A stretch of 64,000 nt of DNA from Myroides albus (GCF_009711045.1 NZ_WMJX01000012.1:35967-99966); one strand, 5' to 3'. Counted from the stretch's first letter, positions 1 through 8,814 are shown. Made by a program: numbers and translations. Notes: generated by a model not told the origin, from the letters alone.

Positions 1-701
1 TGATAATTCAACTCACGAGTCTTGATATTCTCAACTACTAATCCAAATTGACAGCCATAGAAAACATAATCTCCATATTGATATACTGACAATACTCGTT
101 CAATATCATTCACTTTAATCAAAGAAGTATCGTCTATTAAATATGTCCCATCGTTTATTGTGGTAGCATAGACTTTATCCTCTACGGCAAAGAAACCCGA
201 AACTTCAAAATTGTGATCTCTATTTTTTACATATTGTGGACTGCGTATACTAAAGTCGTTGATATTTATAATAGATAAACCTTCTACTGTCCCAACATAT
301 AACTGATCTCGATGTATAAAAAACTTGCGAATTCGGTCAGAAATTAAACCGTCTTGAGTAGTAAATAACCGTTTGGTGCCTTCATTTTGATACAGTACCC
401 CTTGTCCATAACTCGATACCCAAATACTCTTATTACTATCTTCTATAATATCGGTAACATTGGTATATCTAAACTCTGTAGCAGCGGCATTGGCTGTGAT
501 ATTTCCTTGTATTATTTGCGTTAATCCTGATCTTGACCCGATCCATAACACACCATTAGAATCCAAACATAAGGTACGTATATCATTTGCCAAAAGGCCA
601 TCGCTAACAGACAGCCTCTTGGTAATATAATTATTTTGACCTAATACATTTAGTCCTACTAAAAGCAGCAATAAAATGTGCCATTTCTTTACAAGTTCCA
701 T
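1..701 (-). CDS. Sensor histidine kinase with two-component propeller repeats (N-terminal part, runs off the window)
   Basis: The reading frame opens at an ATG ending at 701 and stays open to the window edge, giving about 233 residues. It starts with a hydrophobic signal sequence (residues 8-20, ending in VLGQ), then shows repeats of the two-component regulator propeller type: VLWIGSRSGL, SIWVSSYGQGVLYQ and TQDGLISDRIRKF. Such propellers form the periplasmic sensor of histidine kinases whose kinase domain follows after one membrane segment; that part lies outside the window, so kinase identity is inferred. The gene overlaps the 3' end of the LytTR response regulator by 13 bp, so the two are very probably translationally coupled and form a cognate pair, a LytS/LytT-like arrangement. 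The signal sensed cannot be told. Confidence 0.82.
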   Translation of the reverse strand, partial: MELVKKWHILLLLLVGLNVLGQNNYITKRLSVSDGLLANDIRTLCLDSNGVLWIGSRSGLTQIIQGNITANAAATEFRYTNVTDIIEDSNKSIWVSSYGQGVLYQNEGTKRLFTTQDGLISDRIRKFFIHRDQLYVGTVEGLSIININDFSIRSPQYVKNRDHNFEVSGFFAVEDKVYATTINDGTYLIDDTSLIKVNDIERVLSVYQYGDYVFYGCQFGLVVENIKTRELNY

Positions 702-1414
702 TTATTCAATTCTCTAATCATGGTTGCTGCTACGATTATCTCTATATCGTGACATTCGGGATTATCAATTAGCTCCTCCTTAAAGAAAACTCTATTCGTA
801 TCCTTTTCAATATATTTCACATAGTTCATATTCACAAGATAAGAGCGATTCACGCGAACAAAATTAGAGTGTTTTATCTTTGACTCAATTGCACGCAGCG
901 TTTTTGACACCAAGAACTTAGTGTTCTCTGCGTAAATTTCACAGTAATTATCAGCTGCCTTACACAATATGATATCATCCATTTTGAGCAAGTGGCGCTT
1001 TAAATTGTGCTTGATAATTTTATAATACTCCTGATACCCTTCCTTTTCTTTGTACTTGTCAAATACACTTTGTACATCTTCTACATCAATTGGCTTCAAT
1101 AAGTACTTCAGGCAATTATATTGGTTAATTGCTTCAATTGCATATTGTTCATAGGCCGTTGTAAACACAACCTCAAAACTCTTATCTTTAATTTGCTTTA
1201 AAAAATCAAACCCATTTTCTTCAGGCATATGAATATCTAAAAATACAAGATCAGGTTTATCATTGTTGACAAAATTAATTGCTTCACTTACTGAAGTAAC
1301 AGTAGTAACAACTAATTTATCGCTATACTTTACTTTCTTTTCAATTATTTTCTTTAATAGTTCGCCAACTTTAGGTTCATCATCAACCACTAAAATCGTT
1401 AGTTCATTCGTCAT
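689..1414 (-). CDS. LytTR-family response regulator
   Basis: A 241-residue two-domain regulator. Residues 5-120 form a receiver domain with the acidic pair D11-D12 and the phosphoacceptor D60 in LVFLDIHMP; K107 in LKPID is the conserved lysine. Residues about 140-238 are a LytTR DNA-binding domain (DIILCKAADNYCEIY, then FVRVNRSYLVN), the usual layout of LytT/AgrA-type regulators. Its stop codon overlaps the start of the downstream propeller sensor gene, which makes that protein the probable cognate kinase. LytTR regulators in Bacteroidota control polysaccharide, envelope or adhesion genes, but no target can be read here. Length and domain order are normal. Confidence 0.93.
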   Translation of the reverse strand: MTNELTILVVDDEPKVGELLKKIIEKKVKYSDKLVVTTVTSVSEAINFVNNDKPDLVFLDIHMPEENGFDFLKQIKDKSFEVVFTTAYEQYAIEAINQYNCLKYLLKPIDVEDVQSVFDKYKEKEGYQEYYKIIKHNLKRHLLKMDDIILCKAADNYCEIYAENTKFLVSKTLRAIESKIKHSNFVRVNRSYLVNMNYVKYIEKDTNRVFFKEELIDNPECHDIEIIVAATMIRELNKWNL

Positions 1415-1441
1415 TTTGTAAGGTGATTTTTAATCAAAAAA

Positions 1442-1449
1442 CAAATATA
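1442..1449 (-). promoter_or_regulatory. Possible -7 element upstream of the LytTR regulator
   Basis: On the minus strand the sequence is TATATTTG, matching the Bacteroidota -7 consensus TAnnTTTG, 28 bp before the start codon of the response regulator. No good -33 TTTG is present at the expected distance, so support is moderate. Confidence 0.4.
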
Positions 1450-1992
1450 ATCATTAATCTAATTTATCTTAAATTATATAGTCAAGATCTACCCCATTTA
1501 GAGTATTTATCTCACTATTTTATACAATATGTCTGCATTTAATCGAGAAGCACAATCATGCATTGTCTTGGAGTATAACCTAAAACTTATCTCTATAAAA
1601 TCACTTCAGCCACTTAATCGCAAAACAAGGAGAAAACAATTCAAAAGGATGAGTGAATTAAGACATAGCATCCAATCTATTAAAAAAGTATAATGCATAT
1701 AGCCATCACGATAACAAAATGAAAATTTGTTTTCTACACAAAAAAAAACATTTTTTTTTTCTTCAATAGAACATATTTTTCTCTTTTTTTTTAGAAAACA
1801 ACCTTAATTTCACTTTAAAATGATCAAAATATTGACTTAAACAGGCTAAAATCATCCGAAAAACAAAAAAAATATTATTTTTTTTTAACACAAAATAAAT
1901 ACAAGTTATTAAAAATCAACTACTTAATACAAAACACCAGCTTTTACCCAAAAGCATGTAACTTGCCTTAGCCTTAGTAAAATAAGGGCTTG

Positions 1993-2036
1993 TAGGGATA
2001 TTGTAGGACAATAACGGGACAATAGTAGGACAATAA
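1993..2036. repeat. Four tandem 11-bp direct repeats (TAGGACAATAA type)
   Basis: Four consecutive 11-mers: TAGGGATATTG, TAGGACAATAA, CGGGACAATAG, TAGGACAATAA, followed at once by a tail containing AAAACAAG. A second array with the same unit, the same exact 11-bp period and the same tail lies at 40046-40078 upstream of the DUF6266 gene. Eleven bp is close to one DNA turn, so each unit faces the same side of the helix, as expected for cooperative binding by a protein; that role is inference. An inverted pair ACAATAGT/ACTATTGT also spans the end of the array (2019-2068). Confidence 0.75.
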
Positions 2037-2442
2037 TGCGTAAAACAAGGGGTTAGCCCAACTATTGTGCTAGTATACTTTCACCATTGATCTCATTAGT
2101 TTATCGAAAAACAATAGAAAAACAAACCTAAGCCTATGATATAAAGGAATAAGCATGGCAAGAAAAAATATGGAAGCAAATCGAATAAAGAAAATACTAA
2201 CAAGTAAAATGCTCCCCTAAAATCACTGCTATATATCTGTGATTCAAGGAAGGCATATCGCTGCAAAACCTTACGAAAAAGAAAGCGGTAAGGCGCTTCA
2301 TAGAATTACTAAAGCCAAACAGCTCGAAAATTTACCAATCTCAGGTAATTTTATAAGCTATCAACCCATTAGTCTTAGAAAAAACCGGCTCTTACCCTTG
2401 TCAAAAAAGTGTACAATAAGCGTAGGCCTTGGCTATCTAAAG

Positions 2443-4053
2443 TTAATTATTCTTTTTAGAAACTTTTTTGAGAAATAAGTTATTCATTGGATTTATACCT
2501 AAGTTCTCAACTTTATTAGAAGTAAAACGCGCCACTTTATCATAGAACAAAATGATAACTGGTTTTTCATTTACAACTATACGATCCAATTCTTGGTACA
2601 TTAGATCTCTTTTATCGAGATCTTCTTCCTCTATTGCAGCGCGTAATAGCGCATCATAGTTGCGGTTGTCAAACCGAGTGTAATTTGCCCCATATGGAAC
2701 CTTATTTGCCGAGTAAAACAGCGATAAGTAATTTTCAGCATCGGGATAATCTGCTATCCAACTACCTCTAAAAAAGGAAACAGTACCAGAAGCAATACTC
2801 TGTCTTAAGGTAGAAGGTGGCATCACATCTACTTTAAGTTCGATACCTATTTTCTGCCATTCGCGTTGTAAGTACTCTGCAATATCTAAATAAGAAGCAT
2901 CCGTTGATAAAGTCAAAACAATCGAACTCTCGTTCTTCTCTTTTTTATAAGCATCAACTAACTCTTTCGCTTTGCCAAAATCATATCGATCACCGAGTGC
3001 GAGATGACCTTCAAGACCGTTCGGTATCATCCCCCCAACCTTGCTTTCTCCCATTCCATTTCTCAAGTAAGCTAACATTTTGTTCCTATCGAAACCAATG
3101 TCCAGCGCTTGTCTGATACGCTTATCTTTTATGATCGCATGATCACTCGAAAAGTTAAATCCCAAATATTCCGTATTCAAATAGGGTCCTGTTATCATTT
3201 TAAACTGGTCTTGATATTTCGGTTTTAAATTACCGTGAATATCTATAATATCATCTTTATACGAGGGGTCTAATCCAGAGATGAAATCGAGATTTCCCTG
3301 TATAAATTGCAAAAAGGCACTTTGTTTATCTGGTAAAAAAGTAACTGCCACAGCTTCCAAGTAAGGCAATTGAACCCCGTTCTTATCTCTCTCAAAATAC
3401 AGGGGGTTCTTTCGCAAAACTAATTTGATATTCTCCTCCCATAGTTTGAATGCAAAAGGCCCTGTCCCAATAGGATTAGAGCGGAACTCTGCTTTTTTAT
3501 CTTCTACGATTTCACGTGGTACCACTGAGGCATAACGCATAGACATCAATCCTAAAAAAGCAGGAAATGACTCTGTTAGATTTACGCGAAAAACAGTATC
3601 ATTAATCGCTTGGTAGCTTTTTACTTTTTGGAGTATCCAGCCCCCTGGCGAAGCAATAGACGAACTCGACAATCGATCAAAACTATATACAAAATCACTG
3701 GCAGTAACTGTACGAGTACTGTCTACTCCAAAATTAGAATGTTTGTGAAAATACACATCATCTCTTAAGATAAAGTCGTACTGCAGTCCACCTTTGGTTA
3801 TATTCCAATATTTTGCAATATCTCCTTGAATATGCAAGCTGTCATCTAATTGAACTAAACCATTAAAAATTTGATTGCAAGGCCAGATAATATTCATGCT
3901 TTTTGCAAAAGCAGGATCCAATGTCGCTATATTGGCACTCTCATTATATCTAAATACTTTATTTTCATCATTTTGTATCTTTTTATTTTGACACGAAATC
4001 ATAAAAGTTAAAACACAAAATATTGATATATAATATATTATTGATTTCATCAA
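2443..4053 (-). CDS. Oligopeptide ABC transporter substrate-binding lipoprotein (SBP_bac_5 family)
   Basis: A 536-residue protein of the OppA/DppA/NikA extracellular solute-binding family (family 5). The N-terminus has a lipoprotein signal with the lipobox cysteine at C21 (FMISC). The body carries family hallmarks: ANIATLDPAF near residue 40, then RNPLYFERDK, KDKRIRQALDIGFDR, and the C-terminal region FRGSWIADYPDAENYLSLF that lines the peptide pocket. It delivers peptides to an inner-membrane permease, yet no permease or ATPase gene adjoins it, so it is an orphan binding protein here. The neighbour mtaB is divergent. The start may be either of the first two methionines. Substrate is not determinable. 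Confidence 0.88.
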   Translation of the reverse strand: MMKSIIYYISIFCVLTFMISCQNKKIQNDENKVFRYNESANIATLDPAFAKSMNIIWPCNQIFNGLVQLDDSLHIQGDIAKYWNITKGGLQYDFILRDDVYFHKHSNFGVDSTRTVTASDFVYSFDRLSSSSIASPGGWILQKVKSYQAINDTVFRVNLTESFPAFLGLMSMRYASVVPREIVEDKKAEFRSNPIGTGPFAFKLWEENIKLVLRKNPLYFERDKNGVQLPYLEAVAVTFLPDKQSAFLQFIQGNLDFISGLDPSYKDDIIDIHGNLKPKYQDQFKMITGPYLNTEYLGFNFSSDHAIIKDKRIRQALDIGFDRNKMLAYLRNGMGESKVGGMIPNGLEGHLALGDRYDFGKAKELVDAYKKEKNESSIVLTLSTDASYLDIAEYLQREWQKIGIELKVDVMPPSTLRQSIASGTVSFFRGSWIADYPDAENYLSLFYSANKVPYGANYTRFDNRNYDALLRAAIEEEDLDKRDLMYQELDRIVVNEKPVIILFYDKVARFTSNKVENLGINPMNNLFLKKVSKKNN

Positions 4054-4068
4054 ACCGATTTTTGTATG

Positions 4069-4076
4069 TAAATTTG
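4069..4076 (+). promoter_or_regulatory. Probable -7 element of mtaB
   Basis: TAAATTTG matches the Bacteroidota -7 box and sits about 60 bp before the mtaB start, in the 83-bp divergent spacer with the binding-protein gene. The -33 region is weak. Confidence 0.5.
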
Positions 4077-4136
4077 CAATCCTTTTTTTAGTAAAAAGTA
4101 AATATAGTCAAAGTTACTATATAGTATAAGAACATT

Positions 4137-5453
4137 ATGGAAAATAGAAAAAAAGTAGCTTTTTATACCTTAGGTTGTAAACTCAATTTCTCAGAAACTT
4201 CAACAATAGCGAGAAGCTTTACCGATGAAGGATTCGATCGTGTAGAATTTGACGAAGTTGCAGACATATATGTAATAAATACCTGTTCTGTTACAGAGAA
4301 CGCAGATAAACAATTTAAGCAAATTGTAAAAAAAGCTCAAAAGAAAAACGACAAAGCATTCGTTGCTGCAGTAGGTTGTTATGCTCAGTTAAAACCAGAA
4401 GAATTGGCTTCTGTAGACGGAGTAGACTTAGTACTTGGTGCAACAGAAAAATTTAAAATAACAGACTACATCAATGATCTAACTAAAAATGAGATGGGCC
4501 AAGTCCACTCTTGTGAGATCTCTGAAGCTGATTTTTATGTGGGTAGCTACTCAATTGGGGATAGAACACGTGCATTCTTAAAAGTACAGGATGGATGTGA
4601 TTATAAATGTACGTATTGCACAATACCACTTGCTCGTGGTATTTCTCGTAGTGATACAATGGATAATGTACTAAAAAACGCAGCTGAAATTGCCAAACAG
4701 GACATTAAAGAAATTGTTCTTACGGGAGTGAATATCGGAGATTATGGTAAGGGAGAGTTCGGAAATAAAAAACACGAACACACTTTCTTAGAACTTGTAC
4801 AAGCATTAGATAAAGTTGAAGGGATAGAAAGGCTAAGGATTTCTTCTATCGAACCGAATCTACTTAAAAACGAAACTATTGACTTTGTATCTAAGAGTAG
4901 AACGTTTGTTCCACACTTCCATATTCCACTACAATCAGGTAGCAATGACATTTTGAAAAAAATGAAAAGACGTTATCTACGCGAATTATATGTAGAACGC
5001 GTTTCTAAAATCAGAGAAGTGATGCCAGACTGCTGTATTGGAGTAGATGTTATCGTTGGATTCCCAGGAGAGACAGACGAAAAGTTCTTAGAAACGTATA
5101 ACTTTTTAAATGACTTAGACATCTCTTATCTGCATGTATTCACTTATTCTGAACGAGATAATACAGAAGCTATCGAAATGGACGCTGTTGTACCAATGAA
5201 TGTGCGAAACAAACGCAGTAAGATGTTAAGAGGGCTTTCTGTAAAAAAACGCAGAGCATTCTACGAATCCCAGTTAGGAAAAGAGAAGACTGTTTTATTT
5301 GAAAGTGAAAACAAAGAGGGCTATATTCACGGTTTTACTGAAAACTATGTAAAAGTAAAAACGCCGTGGAATCCTGAACTGGTAAATACACTACATCAAA
5401 TTAAATTGACAACGATTGATGCAGATGGAATAGTAAGATTAGAATTTCTATAA
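4137..5453 (+). CDS. mtaB: tRNA (N6-L-threonylcarbamoyladenosine(37)-C2)-methylthiotransferase MtaB
   Basis: A 438-residue radical-SAM methylthiotransferase that turns t6A37 of ANN-decoding tRNAs into ms2t6A. The N-terminal UPF0004 domain supplies three cysteines for the auxiliary 4Fe-4S cluster (C14 in TLGCKLN, C50 in NTCSVT, C81 in VGCYAQ). The radical-SAM triad is C154-C158-C161 in GCDYKCTYC. The central PLQSGSNDILKKMKRRY and the VIVGFPGETDEKF segment are typical of the family, and a short TRAM-like C-terminal region follows (about 375-438). The TLGCKLN signature favours MtaB over MiaB or RimO. It is monocistronic, ending at a strong hairpin terminator. Confidence 0.95.
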   Translation: MENRKKVAFYTLGCKLNFSETSTIARSFTDEGFDRVEFDEVADIYVINTCSVTENADKQFKQIVKKAQKKNDKAFVAAVGCYAQLKPEELASVDGVDLVLGATEKFKITDYINDLTKNEMGQVHSCEISEADFYVGSYSIGDRTRAFLKVQDGCDYKCTYCTIPLARGISRSDTMDNVLKNAAEIAKQDIKEIVLTGVNIGDYGKGEFGNKKHEHTFLELVQALDKVEGIERLRISSIEPNLLKNETIDFVSKSRTFVPHFHIPLQSGSNDILKKMKRRYLRELYVERVSKIREVMPDCCIGVDVIVGFPGETDEKFLETYNFLNDLDISYLHVFTYSERDNTEAIEMDAVVPMNVRNKRSKMLRGLSVKKRRAFYESQLGKEKTVLFESENKEGYIHGFTENYVKVKTPWNPELVNTLHQIKLTTIDADGIVRLEFL

Positions 5454-5455
5454 AA

Positions 5456-5494
5456 AAAGGTCTGAGTTTTATAAAATAAACTCAGACCTTTTTT
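5456..5494. terminator. Bidirectional intrinsic terminator
   Basis: An inverted repeat with arms AGGTCTGAGTTT and AAACTCAGACCT, flanked by A and T runs, lies directly after mtaB and facing the small acetyltransferase-like gene, so it can serve both converging genes. Confidence 0.9.
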
Positions 5495-5552
5495 AATGTT
5501 TTTTTCAAAATACAATGTTGTGTGTTAAATAGGTTTTTCTACCTACGTGTTT

Positions 5553-5834
5553 TTAGATTCGAATCCCCGGAGGTAACATTTCTTTGTACCCAGGATTCTT
5601 TCTGAAAAAAGAAACAATTTTTGGGTGTGTAGGCACCACGCGTAGTTTCTTTTCTCTTACTAATTCCAAAATTGCTTTTAAGAAGTCCGCTGCTTGGTTT
5701 TGAACAGCATTTTCAAGACCTTTTAGCTTAGTTAAGAATATTTTCCTTTCTTGCAATGAATATTCTACACTAAGCATTCCTGTATCAGTTTCACACTCGA
5801 ACTGACGAAGTAACTCATTGTCTTTAATTTCCAT
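5553..5834 (-). CDS. Small GNAT-like N-acetyltransferase domain protein
   Basis: A 93-residue protein resembling the compact GCN5-related family (PF14542, NATD1/YidJ-like). Visible landmarks are the early strand MLSVEYSLQERKIFLTKL, a helix around residues 44-62, and the C-terminal VPTHPKIVSFFRKNPGY, which aligns with the VPxCxFVxxYIxxHPEY motif of that family. The usual cysteine of the motif is replaced by histidine here (VPTHP). These minimal folds bind acetyl-CoA but their substrates are mostly unknown. It is a single gene, transcribed toward mtaB and sharing the terminator between them. Confidence 0.75.
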   Translation of the reverse strand: MEIKDNELLRQFECETDTGMLSVEYSLQERKIFLTKLKGLENAVQNQAADFLKAILELVREKKLRVVPTHPKIVSFFRKNPGYKEMLPPGIRI

Positions 5835-6045
5835 TATATCAGTATGTTTTTATATATTTTCATTGCTTATACAATGCGATTAGATAACTAAAAATAAAAT
5901 ATGTGGGAAGTAAAAGGTGAGGGATATTAAATAAAAAAACTTTAAAGTAGTATCCTTTTCATTTTAGTATCTGAATTCATTATATTTATCAAAATTACGT
6001 TTTTTTTTTCATCCCTACAATTTTAATAAAGTTAATTTATTTAAA

Positions 6046-6711
6046 ATGAACAAAATACCTATTTTTTTCTTTCCAGGAATGACTTCAAATTCTCTGATTT
6101 TTGAGAGAATTAATATTGATTTGGATCTATATGAACCCTTTTATTTTGAATGGTTGCCAATTGTAGAGGAGCAAAGTTTAAGCGAATATTGCGACAGATA
6201 TATTGAATTAATGCCACAGCCCAATCCGGTTTTGATAGGGGTATCATTTGGAGGTATCATCGCACAAGAAATTTCAAAAAAAATAGAGGTCCGCAAAACA
6301 ATTATAATATCAAGTGTTCGTTCTAATAAAGAGTTTCCAAACCTATATCGCTTTGCAAGAAAAACAAAGTTGTACAAATTGCTACCAACAGGGAAAGTCA
6401 ATTTCTTTCTAAAGGTTTACCAGTTTTTTTTGAGCAAGAAACACAAAGAACGCATGATTATGTACGATAAATACTTACCTTTAAGAAGTAAAGGGTATTT
6501 AGATTGGTGTATTGATAAAATACTCAATTGGAATCAGGAAAGTAATTTAGAAAATGTCATACATATCCATGGTGAGAAAGATGAATTATTTCCAATAAAA
6601 AACATAGAGAATGCCATTGTTCTCAAAGGAGGAACACACGCAATGATACTCACAAAGTACAAGTGGTTCAACAGCCACTTATCAAACATAATACAAGAAG
6701 TAAAAAAATGA
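6046..6711 (+). CDS. Alpha/beta hydrolase
   Basis: A 221-residue alpha/beta-hydrolase without signal peptide. The nucleophile elbow is GVSFGG with S67. An acidic residue is expected in GEKDELFP near 186-192 and the base in GGTHAMI near 203, which completes a Ser-Asp-His triad by position. No lid domain is obvious. Its stop codon overlaps the ATG of the lytic transglycosylase gene (ATGA at 6708-6711), so the two are probably co-translated. Esterase or thioesterase activity is possible; the substrate is unknown. Confidence 0.85.
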   Translation: MNKIPIFFFPGMTSNSLIFERINIDLDLYEPFYFEWLPIVEEQSLSEYCDRYIELMPQPNPVLIGVSFGGIIAQEISKKIEVRKTIIISSVRSNKEFPNLYRFARKTKLYKLLPTGKVNFFLKVYQFFLSKKHKERMIMYDKYLPLRSKGYLDWCIDKILNWNQESNLENVIHIHGEKDELFPIKNIENAIVLKGGTHAMILTKYKWFNSHLSNIIQEVKK

Positions 6712-7616
6712 AAAAGACAGTTCGTACAATTTTATCTATTATAGCTGTAACTGCTATATCGTCTACATTAATATTTTCTGCAAGTCATACAGAAAATCCA
6801 AATGAGAATGAGACAACTACAAGTAGCCCTCATTTACACTCTATTCCAAGTAAAATAGACTTTGCTGGAGAAGCTGCCCCATTACACCTGACAGATGTAA
6901 AAGAGCGCTTTGACAGAGAGATGATTGTCAATACAAACCTCCACGGTTCGACAATCTTAACGATGAAAAGAGCAGATAGATACTTTCCTGTAATCGAACC
7001 TATATTAGCCAAAAATGGTATTCCTGACGACTTCAAATATCTTTGTGTCATCGAAAGTGCTCTTGCTAATGCTGTTTCACCAGCAGGTGCAAGTGGTTTT
7101 TGGCAAATTATGAAAGGAACTGGAAAAGATTACGGCTTAGTTATAGACGAAACAATAGATGAGCGCTATGACTTAGTAAAAGCGACAGAAGCTGCGTGCA
7201 AATACTTCAATGATGCTAAAGCTAAATTCGGTTCTTGGACTTTAGTAGCAGCTTCATACAACAGAGGAATGGCAGGTATGACCAGAGCTATGGATAGTCA
7301 ATATGTAACTGATTACTACGACTTATTCCTAAACCAAGAAACTTCTCGTTACGTATTCAGAATATTAGCGCTGAAAGAAATCATGAGCAACAGCGAAAAG
7401 TACGGTTTCAATGTTCCAAAAAATGAAACATACAAACCTATTAAAATGAAAAAAGTAGCAGTTGATTACGACATCACTGATTTACCTCTTTTCGCAAAAG
7501 AACAGGGGATTAACTACAAACTATTGAAGCTATACAACCCTTGGCTTGTAAACACAAGTCTTAAACCAAAGGGAAAAACCTATTATATCGAGATTCCCAC
7601 TCAAGGAATTAAGTAA
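6708..7616 (+). CDS. Membrane-anchored lytic murein transglycosylase (SLT domain)
   Basis: A 302-residue protein starting at the ATG overlapping the hydrolase stop; this start gives a clean N-terminal anchor (residues 5-25), unlike an upstream in-frame codon. The SLT/MltD-type catalytic domain spans about 90-225, with catalytic E116 in CVIESALANAVSPAGASG followed by FWQIM, and the later AASYNRGMAGM motif that shapes the glycan groove. It cleaves the MurNAc-GlcNAc bond of peptidoglycan to form 1,6-anhydro ends. The C-terminal residues 250-302 (VDYDITDLPLFAKEQGINY and on) look like one LysM-like module. A terminator follows directly. Confidence 0.9.
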   Translation: MKKTVRTILSIIAVTAISSTLIFSASHTENPNENETTTSSPHLHSIPSKIDFAGEAAPLHLTDVKERFDREMIVNTNLHGSTILTMKRADRYFPVIEPILAKNGIPDDFKYLCVIESALANAVSPAGASGFWQIMKGTGKDYGLVIDETIDERYDLVKATEAACKYFNDAKAKFGSWTLVAASYNRGMAGMTRAMDSQYVTDYYDLFLNQETSRYVFRILALKEIMSNSEKYGFNVPKNETYKPIKMKKVAVDYDITDLPLFAKEQGINYKLLKLYNPWLVNTSLKPKGKTYYIEIPTQGIK

Positions 7617-7619
7617 TAC

Positions 7620-7651
7620 AAAAGGACTGAAATACTTTCAGTCCTTTTTTT
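7620..7651 (+). terminator. Intrinsic terminator after the lytic transglycosylase
   Basis: Arms AAAGGACTGAAA and TTTCAGTCCTTT with a TAC loop and a trailing T run, four bases after the stop codon. Confidence 0.9.
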
Positions 7652-7693
7652 AATACCGATAATTACTATTTTTGCAAAAAGCTATTCATCCCC

Positions 7694-7897
7694 ATGGACA
7701 AAGAAACATATATCAAACAATCATTAGAGGCTATTGCCAAAAAGAATTTAACTACACCGTTTACCTTAGCACCGGGAAGTACTGTTACTGACTTGGATTT
7801 GTACTTAAACAGCCTTGTAAATTCTTATATGACAAGTAAAGATCCTCGCCTTGTAAATCTCTTTCAAGATAAAATAGAGGCTTTAAAGGCGCTGTAA
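7694..7897 (+). CDS. Small conserved-looking hypothetical protein
   Basis: A 67-residue acidic-neutral, probably cytosolic protein with no signal or membrane segment. Residues 3-17 and 29-66 are predicted helical by eye (VTDLDLYLNSLVNSYMTSK and on). I do not recognise the family. Support for it being real: an ATG start, a TATTTTTG -7-like box about 30 bp upstream, and a stop codon that falls one base before the end of the convergent hydrolase gene, with no space left between them. No function can be assigned. Confidence 0.65.
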   Translation: MDKETYIKQSLEAIAKKNLTTPFTLAPGSTVTDLDLYLNSLVNSYMTSKDPRLVNLFQDKIEALKAL

Positions 7898-8680
7898 TTA
7901 CAAATACCGCTTAAAGAAAGATACTACAACGTCTAATGTTTGCTCTTTGCACTCTTTGTGCGGAGTATGGCCTATATCTGAAAAGATAACTTTCTCGACC
8001 GGTCCTTGAGCCTTTGCTATTGTTTTCTCTACTTGATCTAAGCTGCCATATTCGTCCAAATCTCCTTGAATGAAAAGCAATGGAGAGGTAATATTGCTCA
8101 TTTTATCCTCTACAGACCAATCTTTATATTCGGGAGACAACCAAGTATCTACCCATGCTTTCACTATATCATCTACTTTGGTTCCATGGTACTTCACTAA
8201 GCGATCGGCTAAATCCGTTGTTTCGTAAGCTAATTTAGCTGACCTTACCCCCTCTAAAGTAATTTCCTCTACAAAAATATGTCCGGCTTCAGCGATTAAT
8301 GCGGAAGTATATTGCGGGTATAAAGCAGCATATAACAAAGCTATAGATGCTCCATCGCTATGCCCAAAAAGCGCCACGCGTTCTAATCCCAATATTTCTA
8401 AAAAAGCTTTTAAGAATACAGCCTCCTGTGTTAAATAGTTCTTTCCTCTAACAGTTGTATCCATTCTATCTGATAAGCCATACCCTACTCTATCGTAAAC
8501 CAAGATATTACACTGTAACTTTTCAACTAATAACTCAGGCCAATCGCGCCATAGAGTTACACACCCTAAAGAATCGTGTAACAATACAATCGTATCCCTA
8601 CACTCCTCTGAATACATAAAGTGCTTGTAAAAAATATTCTTTTGATTGACTAAGACACAATCTTGAATAGCTGTAATCAT
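7898..8680 (-). CDS. Alpha/beta hydrolase
   Basis: A 260-residue cytosolic alpha/beta-hydrolase. The oxyanion-side motif is LLHDSLGC (33-40), the DRVGYG turn follows at 63-68, the nucleophile elbow is LFGHSDGAS with S108, the acid lies in GDLDEYG and the base in DIGHTPHKE near the C-terminus. The pattern is that of the 3-oxoadipate enol-lactonase/haloperoxidase-like branch, but activity cannot be narrowed. It is transcribed away from the tRNA operon and abuts the preceding small gene tail to tail. Confidence 0.88.
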   Translation of the reverse strand: MITAIQDCVLVNQKNIFYKHFMYSEECRDTIVLLHDSLGCVTLWRDWPELLVEKLQCNILVYDRVGYGLSDRMDTTVRGKNYLTQEAVFLKAFLEILGLERVALFGHSDGASIALLYAALYPQYTSALIAEAGHIFVEEITLEGVRSAKLAYETTDLADRLVKYHGTKVDDIVKAWVDTWLSPEYKDWSVEDKMSNITSPLLFIQGDLDEYGSLDQVEKTIAKAQGPVEKVIFSDIGHTPHKECKEQTLDVVVSFFKRYL

Positions 8681-8814
8681 TTGTTAGAAGTTTTACTGTC
8701 GTTCATCTCAAATGTAAAAAAGTAAAAACAATAGTGCCTAATAAAACTGAATTAATTTGAAATAACTCGAATTTCACTACCTCTCGTAAAGACATGGAAA
8801 AAGAAAAAGAATAA

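Larger units (their letters stand above)
1415..2442. other. Non-coding stretch with homopolymer runs and an 11-bp repeat array
   Basis: About 1 kb between the response regulator and the oligopeptide-binding lipoprotein. It contains long A and T runs (1740-1900), the 11-bp repeat array described separately (1993-2036), and a short open frame from an ATG at 2155-2157 of about 20 codons rich in Lys and Asn. A frame at 2239-2478 is open but begins with GTG, has odd composition and runs into the tail of the opposite gene, so I do not call it. A segment near 2350-2380 resembles one near 11720-11750 on the other strand, which suggests decayed repeat material. Confidence 0.6.

Noticed and set aside
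2239..2478. Open frame of 79 codons
   Set aside because: GTG start, no promoter, unnatural composition, and overlap with the end of the binding-protein gene on the other strand.
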